Part shown: one piece after another, positions 35,316 to 42,447 of the stretch
How positions within the stretch are numbered: position 1 is the first letter of the stretch
Layout of the letters: each line of letters starts with the position of its first letter
NCBI GenBank assembly: GCA_015065445.1
Contig: SVQF01000007.1
Span: 1-42,447 of the forward strand
DNA from: Oscillospiraceae bacterium
GTDB lineage: Bacteria > Bacillota > Clostridia > Oscillospirales > Acutalibacteraceae
Reading direction: 5' to 3'
DNA length: 42,447 nucleotides
The notes under the pieces: model-generated
The model's input: the letters and a program-made list of their open reading frames with translations, nothing else
Database searches by the model: none
What the model was told of the DNA's origin: nothing
Translations under genes and position numbers: made by a program

Positions 35316-37033
35316 CAGCATTTACAATTTTTATTCTTGCAGTTCTGGCAATTGCACTTGTTGCGTTTTGCACTTGGTTTTTTGCCTCAATTGCAGACGG
35401 CAAATGCCCTATGTGTGCCCTTAAACATATAGGAAGGGGCAAGCTGACTATCGACATTAAGAAGGAGCCGAATTACGAAAACAACGTATCCTCAACCCCG
35501 ATTATGGGCTGGTCAAGCTGGAATCTTCTCAGAAATCACATCGACGAAGACGCTATCTATGGCACCGCAAAGGCTATGGTTGACAGCGGACTCGCCGAGG
35601 CGGGATACGAATATATCAACATCGACGACTGCTGGCAGAGTTCCATGCGTGACGAGGACGGCAAACTTCAGGCTGACCTTGAGGCGTTCCCGTCGGGAAT
35701 TGAAGCTCTTTGCAAGCGTGTAAACGCACTGGGCCTTAAACTCGGTATATACTCGTCAAACGGTACTCTTACCTGCGAGGATATGCCCGCTTCCCTCGGC
35801 AACGAGGAACTCGACGCAAAGACTTTTGCTTCCTGGGGCATTGAGTATCTAAAGTACGACTTTTGCCACAATCAGATTATAACAGGCTCAACACCTATTA
35901 TTGAGTTTGCCGATATAAGCAAACCGGGTGAAAGAAGCCAGATGAGACTCCGTCCCGACCACGCAAAATATACGGGCAGGGCAAAAACGGTAAAATGTAC
36001 CGACCTTCCGAGCAAGCAGGGTATGGGATTTTTAAACCACGGTGCAGGCACTGCGTCATTTAACGTTGACGTTCCGTACGGCGGCGAATACATAATTACA
36101 ATCCACTATCACAAAACCGCATACCACAAAAAGCAGTATATGCAAGTTGTTGTAAACGGCAGAGTTTATGAAGTTCACTTCCCGTCGGGATTTTCTATGT
36201 CGCACGACGCAAAGGTGCAGGCAGAAATCCGACTTGATTCGGGCGACAACAAAATCACGTTCCAGAACCCTGTTGTTACAATGGCGGACTCCTCTTATAT
36301 CCAGTACAAGCGTATGGGCGAGGCACTTCAGAACGCTTCAAGGGGCTGGGCTGCGTACACGGGCAAGGAAGAAAAACCGATTACGTTTTCCATCTGCGAG
36401 TGGGGCTTTGCTCACCCGTGGAACTGGGGTCGCAAGGCAGGCAATATGTGGCGTACCACGATGGACATCACACCAAAGTGGTTCAGAATCAAGAGCATTT
36501 ATAACAAGTCTGTTGAACTGTACCGCTATGCAAGTCCCGGTCACATCAATGACCCCGATATGCTTGAAGTCGGCAACGGCAAACTCACGCCCGACGAAAA
36601 CCGTGCTCACTTTACGCTGTGGTGTATGATGGCGGCTCCGCTTGTTCTCGGCAACGATTTAAGGCGTCTTGCCGACGGTTCGTCAAAAAGCAGGTTTTTA
36701 ATCGACACGCTCACAAACAAGAGCCTTATCCTGATTGACCAGGACCCGCTTGTTAAACCTGCAAAGAGGATTAAACGCTCCCCTGCTCTTGATATTCTTG
36801 CAAGACCGCTTGCAAACGGCGACACTGCAATCTGTTTCTTCAACAAATCTGCAAAAGAGCGTCCCGTAGAGTTTGATATAGACTCGCTCAGCGAGTACAA
36901 GTATCTGAATTTCAGACGTGCACCGGGTAATTACGAAATCCACGACCTGTGGACGGACGACAGAAACGCAGGCACAAAAATCACTGCGACTGTACCTAAA
37001 CACGGCGTTGCAGTATTCAGAATTTCACAGTAA
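35312..37033 (+). CDS. Membrane-anchored GH27 glycosidase with inserted CBM-like domain
   Basis: A 573-residue enzyme of the alpha-galactosidase (GH27) family. One N-terminal helix (residues 4-27) anchors it. The barrel starts at TPIMGWSSWN (62-71), with NIDDCW (103-108). The nucleophile is D183 in YLKYDFCHN; the probable acid/base is D385 in MWRTTMDI (the family's R-x-x-x-D), and GHINDPDMLEVGN (410-422) lines the sugar site. Residues about 205-325 are an inserted beta-sandwich like CBM6/35 modules (GTASFNVDVPYGGEYIITIHYH, VVVNGRVY). A C-terminal beta domain follows 460. It probably releases alpha-galactose or a related sugar; specificity unproven. A terminator follows. Confidence 0.87.
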   Translation: MTAFTIFILAVLAIALVAFCTWFFASIADGKCPMCALKHIGRGKLTIDIKKEPNYENNVSSTPIMGWSSWNLLRNHIDEDAIYGTAKAMVDSGLAEAGYEYINIDDCWQSSMRDEDGKLQADLEAFPSGIEALCKRVNALGLKLGIYSSNGTLTCEDMPASLGNEELDAKTFASWGIEYLKYDFCHNQIITGSTPIIEFADISKPGERSQMRLRPDHAKYTGRAKTVKCTDLPSKQGMGFLNHGAGTASFNVDVPYGGEYIITIHYHKTAYHKKQYMQVVVNGRVYEVHFPSGFSMSHDAKVQAEIRLDSGDNKITFQNPVVTMADSSYIQYKRMGEALQNASRGWAAYTGKEEKPITFSICEWGFAHPWNWGRKAGNMWRTTMDITPKWFRIKSIYNKSVELYRYASPGHINDPDMLEVGNGKLTPDENRAHFTLWCMMAAPLVLGNDLRRLADGSSKSRFLIDTLTNKSLILIDQDPLVKPAKRIKRSPALDILARPLANGDTAICFFNKSAKERPVEFDIDSLSEYKYLNFRRAPGNYEIHDLWTDDRNAGTKITATVPKHGVAVFRISQ

Positions 37034-37035
37034 AA

Positions 37036-37067
37036 AAATCCCTTGATACCGTTGTATCAAGGGATTT
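37036..37067. terminator. Bidirectional terminator between GH27 and DUF4234 genes
   Basis: A 14-bp perfect stem AAATCCCTTGATAC / GTATCAAGGGATTT with loop CGTT, flanked by A/T-runs, between converging genes. Confidence 0.9.
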
Positions 37068-37076
37068 ATTATTTAA

Positions 37077-37748
37077 TTATCCACGGCGATTATAATCCTC
37101 GCAAATAAAGTTCATAGCCTTGAACATCTTAGCGTAGTAGATGAACGGACCTACAATAATAAGTGAGCCGAGAACGTTCCAGAGCCAGAAATCAGATGCA
37201 CCGAAACTGTAAGCAATACCCCTTCTGTTAAGTTCGTTGCCAAGTCTTTCGCTGAAGGTATGGAACCATATAATACCGTAAATACCGAGCGTAAGCGGTG
37301 CAATTATGAGTGCCATAAGAAGGTAGTTCATAGTCTTTTTGCCGTCGTAACGTGAAGCAACAACGTTAATATCGGATGATACGTTGCACATAACGACAAG
37401 ACCGTAAATTCCAAATGTGATGAGTGAGAGTAAAAAATATTTAAGAAGGCTTCTGTCTGTCCTAAGCTGGGTTACAGGCATGGGATTTGCATACTGAGGT
37501 GGAGGCGTCTGCTGATATCCGCCCTGCTGTGGCGGTGCCTGATACGAAACCGTCTGGTCCTGCGGCGGCTGATAGTATTGCTGCTGAGGGGGCGTTTGCT
37601 GATAAACAGGCTGTGCCTGCTGTTGCGGCTGCTGATTTGAAGCACCGCTGTATGCGGGCTGCTTTGCTCCGCAGCTCACACAAAAATACGCATTCTGCGG
37701 AATAGGATTGCCGCAGTTTACACATTTTGCCATATTCTGATTTTCCAT
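37077..37748 (-). CDS. Zinc-ribbon plus DUF4234 membrane protein
   Basis: A 223-residue protein. An N-terminal zinc ribbon (CVNCG ... CVSCG, residues 9-28) is joined by a Gln/Pro/Tyr-rich disordered linker (35-90) to a membrane domain with about four helices. The domain starts with RSLLKYFLLSLITFGIYGL and includes IYGIIWFHTFSERLGNELNRRG, which matches DUF4234. No biochemical role is known for the family. ATG 37748 lies close behind a perfect promoter. Confidence 0.85.
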   Translation of the reverse strand: MENQNMAKCVNCGNPIPQNAYFCVSCGAKQPAYSGASNQQPQQQAQPVYQQTPPQQQYYQPPQDQTVSYQAPPQQGGYQQTPPPQYANPMPVTQLRTDRSLLKYFLLSLITFGIYGLVVMCNVSSDINVVASRYDGKKTMNYLLMALIIAPLTLGIYGIIWFHTFSERLGNELNRRGIAYSFGASDFWLWNVLGSLIIVGPFIYYAKMFKAMNFICEDYNRRG

Positions 37749-37782
37749 TATTCTTCTCCTTTTTCATTACTTTTTCATCAAA

Positions 37783-37811
37783 AGTATATCATACTGTGAA
37801 AAACGTGTCAA
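37783..37811 (-). promoter_or_regulatory. Promoter of the DUF4234 gene
   Basis: On the minus strand consensus TTGACA (37811-37806), 17-bp spacer, TATACT (37788-37783), about 35 bp upstream of the ATG. Divergent from the uxaC promoter. Confidence 0.75.
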
Positions 37812-37854
37812 CAAACTGTAATATGTTTATTTTTAATATACGCTCTAAAAAGTG

Positions 37855-37883
37855 TTGCATTAGAAAAAATATAAGTATATAAT
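37855..37883 (+). promoter_or_regulatory. Promoter of the uxaC operon
   Basis: TTGCAT (37855-37860), 17-bp spacer, perfect TATAAT (37878-37883). TATAAT and ATTATA (37891-37896) form an inverted repeat over the start point that could be an operator, though AT-rich palindromes arise easily by chance. Confidence 0.7.
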
Positions 37884-37914
37884 ATAACCGATTATAATTT
37901 ACGGAAGTGTACAT

Positions 37915-39315
37915 ATGAATAAATTTATGGACAAGGACTTTTTGCTTGACACCAAAAGTGCAAAAAAGCTTTTTCACGACTATGCCGAAAAGATGCCGAT
38001 TTGCGACTATCACTGTCATCTGAGTCCCGAGGAGATTTACAAAAACGAGCAACCAAGCGATATTTCACAGCTTTGGCTTTCGGGCGACCACTACAAATGG
38101 CGTGCAATGCGTTCGTACGGCATTGACGAAAAGTACTGCACGGGCGACGCCACGCCTAAAGAGAAGTTCCTCAAATTCGGTGAGGCACTCGGATGGTGCA
38201 TCGGCAATCCGCTTTATCACTGGGCTCATATTGAGCTTCAGCGTTACTTTGGTATTGACACTCCGCTGAGCGAAAAGACTGCCGAGGACATCTACGAAAG
38301 AGCAAACAAGGCAATTGCCGAAGGCGACTTCCGTCCGCAGAGTCTTATCACAAAATCAAATGTTAAGGTTGTCTGCACTACCGACGACCCGATTGACAGC
38401 CTTGAATACCACAAAAAACTCGCCGAAGTCCCTGGGTTTGACTGCAAAGTTCTCCCCTCTTTCCGTCCGGACAAGGCACTGAACATCAACCTTGACGGTT
38501 TTGCCGACTACATCAAAGCACTCGGTAATGTTTCAAAGATTGAAATAAAGTGCGTTGATGACGTTATAGCCGCTCTGCAAAAGCGTGCGGACTACTTCGG
38601 TGAAGTCGGCTGCAGAGTTTCGGACCAGGCATTTGACTATGTGCCATTTGCTAAGGCTGACAAAAACGAACTCGACAAAATATTTAGCAAGGCAATGAAG
38701 GGTGAACGCCCGAATCAAAACGACACCGACAAATACAGAACCGCCGTAATGCTTGCACTCGGCAAAAAGTATGCCGAACTCGGCTGGGCTATGGAAATAC
38801 ACATAGGTGCAATGCGTAACAACAACACCGCTATGTTTAACAAGTTAGGTGCTGACACAGGATTTGACAGCGTTGGCGACTGCGAAATTGCAAAGCCGCT
38901 TTCACGTTTTCTGGACGCACTTAATATCGAAGGCAATCTGCCAAAAACGATACTCTTTAACCTCAATTACAAGGACAACACCGTGCTTGCCACAATGCTC
39001 GGCAACTTCCAGAGCAGCGAGGCAGCGGGCAAAATCCAGTTTGGCCCTGCGTGGTGGTTTCTTGACACTATGGACGGTATGACAAATCAGATGAAGTCGC
39101 TCGGCAACCTCGGAGTTCTCGGCAAGTTTGTGGGAATGGAAACCGACAGCCGCTCATTTACTTCGTACGGCAGGCACGAATACTTCCGCCGTATTATGTG
39201 CCGTCTGCTTGGCAGATGGGTTGAGGACGGCTGGTACGCCGACGATGACGAAATGCTTAAACAGATTGTTGAAGGCATTTGCTATAATAATGCTATTGAA
39301 TATTTTAAGTTTTAA
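37915..39315 (+). CDS. uxaC: Glucuronate isomerase
   Basis: A 466-residue enzyme that converts D-glucuronate to D-fructuronate (and D-galacturonate to D-tagaturonate), the first step of uronate catabolism in the cytoplasm. The metal-site YHCHLSPEEIY is at residues 36-46, and CTTDDPIDSLEYHK, EIHIGAMRNNN and SRSFTSYGRHEYFRR are family hallmarks. Length is normal (about 465-470). GGAAGTG precedes the ATG at 37915. It is followed 12 bp later by kdgK. Confidence 0.96.
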   Translation: MNKFMDKDFLLDTKSAKKLFHDYAEKMPICDYHCHLSPEEIYKNEQPSDISQLWLSGDHYKWRAMRSYGIDEKYCTGDATPKEKFLKFGEALGWCIGNPLYHWAHIELQRYFGIDTPLSEKTAEDIYERANKAIAEGDFRPQSLITKSNVKVVCTTDDPIDSLEYHKKLAEVPGFDCKVLPSFRPDKALNINLDGFADYIKALGNVSKIEIKCVDDVIAALQKRADYFGEVGCRVSDQAFDYVPFAKADKNELDKIFSKAMKGERPNQNDTDKYRTAVMLALGKKYAELGWAMEIHIGAMRNNNTAMFNKLGADTGFDSVGDCEIAKPLSRFLDALNIEGNLPKTILFNLNYKDNTVLATMLGNFQSSEAAGKIQFGPAWWFLDTMDGMTNQMKSLGNLGVLGKFVGMETDSRSFTSYGRHEYFRRIMCRLLGRWVEDGWYADDDEMLKQIVEGICYNNAIEYFKF

Positions 39316-39327
39316 CGGAGGAATAAA

Positions 39328-40425
39328 ATGAATCTTAATTTAAGACCTAAGGAAGAATGTACTTTTGACGAGATTTCGCTCGGCGAAATTATGCTTCGTC
39401 TTGACCCCGGTGAAGGCAGAATCAAAACCGCACGCTCGTTCAGAGCGTGGGAAGGCGGCGGCGAATACAACGTTGCCCGTGGACTTCGCCGTTGTTTTGG
39501 GCTTAAAACAGGCGTTGTAACCGCATTTGCCGAAAACGAAATCGGTTATCTTATGGAGGATTTAATCCTTCAGGGCGGCGTTGACACAAGCCTTATAAAG
39601 TGGGTACCGTACGACGGTATTGGCAGAACCGTAAGAAACGGCATTAACTTCACCGAACGTGGTTTTGGTATACGTGGTGCTGTTGGTGCGTCTGACAGAG
39701 GCAACACAGCCGCTTCACAGCTTAAGCCCGAGGATATTGACTGGGATTATACTTTCGGTACTCTCGGCGTTCGCTGGCTGCACACAGGCGGTATATACGC
39801 CGCACTCTCCGAAACTGCTGCTGAGACAACTATCGCCGCAGTTAAGAAGGCTAAAGAATACGGCACAATTGTTTCGTACGACCTCAACTACCGCCCGTCA
39901 CTCTGGAAGGATATCGGCGGTCAGGCAAAAGCACAGGAGGTTAACCGTGAAATCGCAAAATACGTTGACGTTATGATTGGTAACGAAGAGGACTTTACCG
40001 CTTCGCTCGGCTTTGAGGTTGAGGGCAACGACGCCGACCTTAAAGAACTCAATATGGACGGCTACTACAAGATGATTGAAACCGTTACAAAGGCTTACCC
40101 TAACTTCAAGGTTATTGCTACAACCCTGCGTACTGTTAAAACCGCAACTGTTAACGACTGGAAAGCAATCTGCTGGGCTGACGGTAAAATCTACAACTCG
40201 CTCGAATACCCCGGACTCGAAATTCTTGACCGTGTGGGCGGCGGCGACAGTTTTGCAAGCGGACTTATCTACGGTCTTATGACGTACGGGGACGCACAGA
40301 AGGCTGTTAACTACGGCGTCGTTCACGGTGCTCTCGCTATGACCACGCCCGGCGACACGTCAATGGCGTCGCTCAAGGAAGTTGAGGCTAAAGTAAACGG
40401 TGCAGGAGCACGAGTACAAAGATAA
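39328..40425 (+). CDS. kdgK: 2-keto-3-deoxygluconate kinase (PfkB family)
   Basis: A 365-residue PfkB-type sugar kinase. GGGEYNVARGLRRCFG is the first signature (substrate loop), and DRVGGGDSFASGLIYGL is the C-terminal signature with the catalytic Asp. Between the isomerase and KDPG aldolase genes, phosphorylation of 2-keto-3-deoxygluconate is the natural role. It is slightly longer than typical KdgK (about 310-340) owing to insertions around residues 95-140. A perfect GGAGG site precedes the ATG, 12 bp after uxaC. Confidence 0.88.
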   Translation: MNLNLRPKEECTFDEISLGEIMLRLDPGEGRIKTARSFRAWEGGGEYNVARGLRRCFGLKTGVVTAFAENEIGYLMEDLILQGGVDTSLIKWVPYDGIGRTVRNGINFTERGFGIRGAVGASDRGNTAASQLKPEDIDWDYTFGTLGVRWLHTGGIYAALSETAAETTIAAVKKAKEYGTIVSYDLNYRPSLWKDIGGQAKAQEVNREIAKYVDVMIGNEEDFTASLGFEVEGNDADLKELNMDGYYKMIETVTKAYPNFKVIATTLRTVKTATVNDWKAICWADGKIYNSLEYPGLEILDRVGGGDSFASGLIYGLMTYGDAQKAVNYGVVHGALAMTTPGDTSMASLKEVEAKVNGAGARVQR

Positions 40426-40454
40426 TTTTTTATAAATAATTAAGGAGCAAAATA

Positions 40455-41111
40455 ATGAGTAACAAGATTGAAACGCTTTCAAAAATTCAGGAGGTGGGCA
40501 TTGTTGCAGTTGTGCGTGCCACCTCAATTGAGCAAGCTGAAAAAATCACCGACGCTTGTATTGCAGGCGGCGTTGCCGCTATTGAACTTACATTCACAGT
40601 GCCGCACGCAGACAAACTTATTGAGGCAATGCGTGCTAAGTATAACAGCGGCGAAATCATTATCGGTGCAGGCACGGTTATGGACGCTGCAACCGCAAGA
40701 ATAGCAATTCTTGCAGGTGCAGAATACGTTGTTGCACCGTACTTTGACCCCGAAACTGTTAAGTGTTGCAACCGCTACGGAATTCCTTCCATGCCGGGTA
40801 TTTACACTCCTACCGAGGCTGTGCAGGCTATGGAATGCGGTGCAGATGTGCTTAAAGTATTCCCGGGCGACCTTGCGGGCCCGAGATTTATCAAGGACAT
40901 CCACGGTCCAATCCCGCACGCAGTAATGATGCCGTCTGGCGGCGTTGACGTTGACAACGTTAAAGACTGGATTAAAGCAGGTGCAATCGCAGTTGGTGCA
41001 GGCTCATCGCTCACTGCAGGTGCTAAAACAGGCGAGTACGAAAAGATTACCGAAACAGGAAAAATCTTTGTTCAGCGTATTAAGGAAGCAAGAGCTGAAA
41101 TGGCAAAATAA
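40455..41111 (+). CDS. kdgA: KDPG/KHG aldolase
   Basis: A 218-residue class I aldolase that splits 2-keto-3-deoxy-6-phosphogluconate into pyruvate and glyceraldehyde-3-phosphate. The catalytic Glu is in AAIELTFTVP, GAGTVMD is the substrate loop, and the Schiff-base Lys is in ADVLKVFPGD; MPSGGV is the phosphate-binding loop. The eda name is equally used. AAGGAG lies upstream of the ATG; last gene of the plus operon, followed by a strong terminator. Confidence 0.94.
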   Translation: MSNKIETLSKIQEVGIVAVVRATSIEQAEKITDACIAGGVAAIELTFTVPHADKLIEAMRAKYNSGEIIIGAGTVMDAATARIAILAGAEYVVAPYFDPETVKCCNRYGIPSMPGIYTPTEAVQAMECGADVLKVFPGDLAGPRFIKDIHGPIPHAVMMPSGGVDVDNVKDWIKAGAIAVGAGSSLTAGAKTGEYEKITETGKIFVQRIKEARAEMAK

Positions 41112-41122
41112 TAACGCAAAAT

Positions 41123-41156
41123 CAAAACGGACAGTTCAAACGAACTGTCCGTTTTG
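41123..41156. terminator. Bidirectional terminator between convergent uronate operons
   Basis: A 15-bp perfect stem CAAAACGGACAGTTC / GAACTGTCCGTTTTG with loop AAAC. The T-rich tail suits the plus strand; it may also help stop the minus operon. Confidence 0.9.
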
Positions 41157-41197
41157 TTTGTTATAATATTGCGTACTGCATCCAAATAAACTTTCAA

Positions 41198-41220
41198 GCG
41201 TAATTCAGACAGTAATGCAG
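41198..41220. repeat. Diverged copy of the dispersed intergenic repeat
   Basis: GCGTAA-TTCAGACAGTAATG aligns with GCGTAACACAGTCAGACGGTAATG at 9555 after a short deletion. It continues as CACGGTGAAAAAAGATGCC, similar to the segment after copy 2, and also lies just past a stop codon. Confidence 0.45.
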
Positions 41221-41241
41221 CACGGTGAAAAAAGATGCCGT

Positions 41242-42090
41242 TCAGACGCCTGAGTATGCATTGAATCCGCCGTCAACGGGAATATTTACACCGGTAATGA
41301 AACCGCTGTACGCCTCGTCACAGAGAAAAAGAAGAGTGCCGTCAAGCTCTTCGGGCTTGCCAAAACGGTTCATAGGGGTAGCGGCAAGGATTTTGCCGGT
41401 ACGCTCGGTTGGAGAGCCGTCGGGGTTCCAGAGAAGAGTGGCGTTCTGCTTTGTTGAGAAGAAACCGGGGGCTATGGCGTTGACACGGATGCCCATGGGG
41501 GCAAAGTGAACTGCCATCCACTCGGTAAAGTTCTTAACTGCCGCTTTTGCTGCTGAGTAAGCAGGGATGCGGGTAAGCGGACGAAAGGCATTCATTGAGG
41601 TTACCATAACGATGCAGGTGTTGTCTTTTTCAACCATATCACGGGCAAAGACCTGGGTAGGAATAAGAGTGCCGAGAAAGTTTAGATTGAATACAAAACT
41701 GATACCTGCAGGGTCCAGGTCAAAAAACGTCTTGATATTTTCGTCTTTCTGAACAAGGTCGATTTTTTCAAGGGTATCTTTGGTGGTGGTACCCTTGGGG
41801 TTGTTGCCGCCTGCACCGTTTAAAAGGATGTCGCAGGTGCCGAGTTTTTCGTTGATAATATTGCGGGCGTTCTGCATTGATTCAAGTTCAAGCACGTTGC
41901 AGCCTACTGCAATAGCACAGCCGCCGTCAGCATTGATTTCGTCAGCACATTTTTGAGCAGCCTCTTCGTTAAGGTCGAGAACTGCAACTTTGCACCCCTG
42001 CTTTGCAAGGGTTTTTGCAAACGCACCGCAGAGTACTCCGCCGCCGCCTGTAACAACGGCGACTCTGCCCTTTAAATTTTCGTGAGTCAT
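41242..42090 (-). CDS. uxuB: SDR-family D-mannonate oxidoreductase (UxuB/YjmF type)
   Basis: A 282-residue short-chain dehydrogenase. The cofactor motif is TGGGGVLCG near residue 15, NGAGG (the NNAG equivalent) follows, and the catalytic Ser plus YSAAK lie at about 165-185. It carries the long insertion (about 95-130, NNPKGTTTKDTLEKI) typical of SDR enzymes paired with uxuA, which reduce D-fructuronate to D-mannonate. This replaces the long-chain UxuB of enterobacteria. Its AAAGGA site overlaps the end of uxuA, which ends 3 bp upstream. Confidence 0.86.
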   Translation of the reverse strand: MTHENLKGRVAVVTGGGGVLCGAFAKTLAKQGCKVAVLDLNEEAAQKCADEINADGGCAIAVGCNVLELESMQNARNIINEKLGTCDILLNGAGGNNPKGTTTKDTLEKIDLVQKDENIKTFFDLDPAGISFVFNLNFLGTLIPTQVFARDMVEKDNTCIVMVTSMNAFRPLTRIPAYSAAKAAVKNFTEWMAVHFAPMGIRVNAIAPGFFSTKQNATLLWNPDGSPTERTGKILAATPMNRFGKPEELDGTLLFLCDEAYSGFITGVNIPVDGGFNAYSGV

Positions 42091-42093
42091 ATA

Positions 42094-42447
42094 CTATTCC
42101 TTTCTGCTCTTTTCAACAGCTTCCCATAAGCCGTTGAGATAGCACACACCGAGTGCTCTGTCGTAAAGTCCGTAGCCCGGACGTGCAACCTCGCCCCAAA
42201 TCATTCTGCCGTGGTCGGGACGGATGTAGCCGTCAAAACCTTCTTCCTGAAGTGCCTTGACAATTTTGTACATATCGAGCGAGCCTGCGGCACTTTCGTG
42301 TGCTGTTTCGTTAAACCACTGTTCGTTGTGCTGAACGTTACGAAGGTGAGCAAAATAAATTCTGTCTTTTGCGGTGTGGATAATGTCCACCATATCGTTG
42401 TCGGGGCTTGCACCGAGCGAGCCTGTGCAAAGCGTGATACCGTTGTA
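42094..42447 (-). CDS. uxuA: Mannonate dehydratase, C-terminal part
   Basis: The last 117 residues of UxuA, which dehydrates D-mannonate to 2-keto-3-deoxygluconate. [25 protein letters not shown] (metal-ligand His region) and [14 protein letters not shown] are family hallmarks, with the closing [22 protein letters not shown]. The gene continues past the right edge. With the SDR gene it forms a minus-strand operon converging on uxaC-kdgK-kdgA. Confidence 0.95.
   Translation of the reverse strand, partial: YNGITLCTGSLGASPDNDMVDIIHTAKDRIYFAHLRNVQHNEQWFNETAHESAAGSLDMYKIVKALQEEGFDGYIRPDHGRMIWGEVARPGYGLYDRALGVCYLNGLWEAVEKSRKE

Noticed and set aside
37878-37896. TATAAT/ATTATA inverted repeat as a firm operator for uxaC
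   Set aside because: It is built mostly from the -10 box and AT-rich sequence, so chance is likely; kept only as a remark.

Overview
The window looks like a low-to-mid GC Clostridia chromosome, most likely an Oscillospirales/Ruminococcaceae-type gut bacterium. The grounds are AGGAGG-type ribosome binding sites, canonical TTGACA/TATAAT promoters, a class A RNase P RNA, LCP-family and zinc-ribbon/DUF4234 proteins, very large signal-peptide surface proteins, a dockerin pair, and uronate catabolism genes. No phage, insertion sequence, CRISPR array, tRNA or rRNA gene was seen. The assignment to a lineage is inference.

Layout. (1) 1-5296, minus strand: a tight operon rlmD - NERD-domain protein - FAD oxidoreductase - PqqD-like protein - nucleotidyltransferase - lepA, with lepA cut by the left edge. 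(2) 5392-9512, minus: a fibronectin-III lipoprotein, a mutarotase-like protein, an acidic protein of unknown function, a small membrane-anchored protein and a PAP2 phosphatase with a Cys/His tail. (3) 9513-11603: a repeat-bearing intergenic region, then an iolC-like kinase and a class II aldolase. (4) 11731-13414, plus: rnpB and an LCP-family cell-wall ligase. (5) 13482-24529, minus: a secreted-protein operon made of a 2136-aa dockerin protein, a 352-aa beta-sandwich plus dockerin protein, a 1087-aa protein with Cys/His repeats, and a 35-aa peptide. (6) A 756-bp divergent regulatory region with three good promoters and two structured segments. (7) 25286-32686, plus: a 2466-aa secreted protein with long internal repeats. 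(8) 32883-37033, plus: a NUDIX fusion, a small membrane transporter-like protein, a second nucleotidyltransferase and a membrane-anchored GH27 enzyme with an inserted carbohydrate-binding-like module. (9) 37077-37748, minus: a zinc-ribbon/DUF4234 membrane protein. (10) 37915-42447: a complete D-glucuronate route split over two convergent operons, uxaC-kdgK-kdgA (plus) and uxuA-SDR oxidoreductase (minus).

How it fits together. UxaC, the SDR D-mannonate oxidoreductase, UxuA, KdgK and KDPG aldolase take glucuronate to pyruvate and glyceraldehyde-3-phosphate. The IolC/aldolase pair could run the last two steps of inositol catabolism, and the GH27 enzyme could release galactose. The two giant secreted proteins are transcribed away from each other from one control region. 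The minus-strand operon encodes two nearly identical dockerin modules and two cohesin-like beta-sandwich domains, so a small surface assembly is possible but unproven.

The best candidates for something undescribed are the dockerin/surface operon with its structured leader RNA, and the RiPP-flavoured set made of a PqqD-like protein, two NTP_transf_5-type proteins and a 35-aa peptide with a YxKP motif. No complete RiPP cluster is present.
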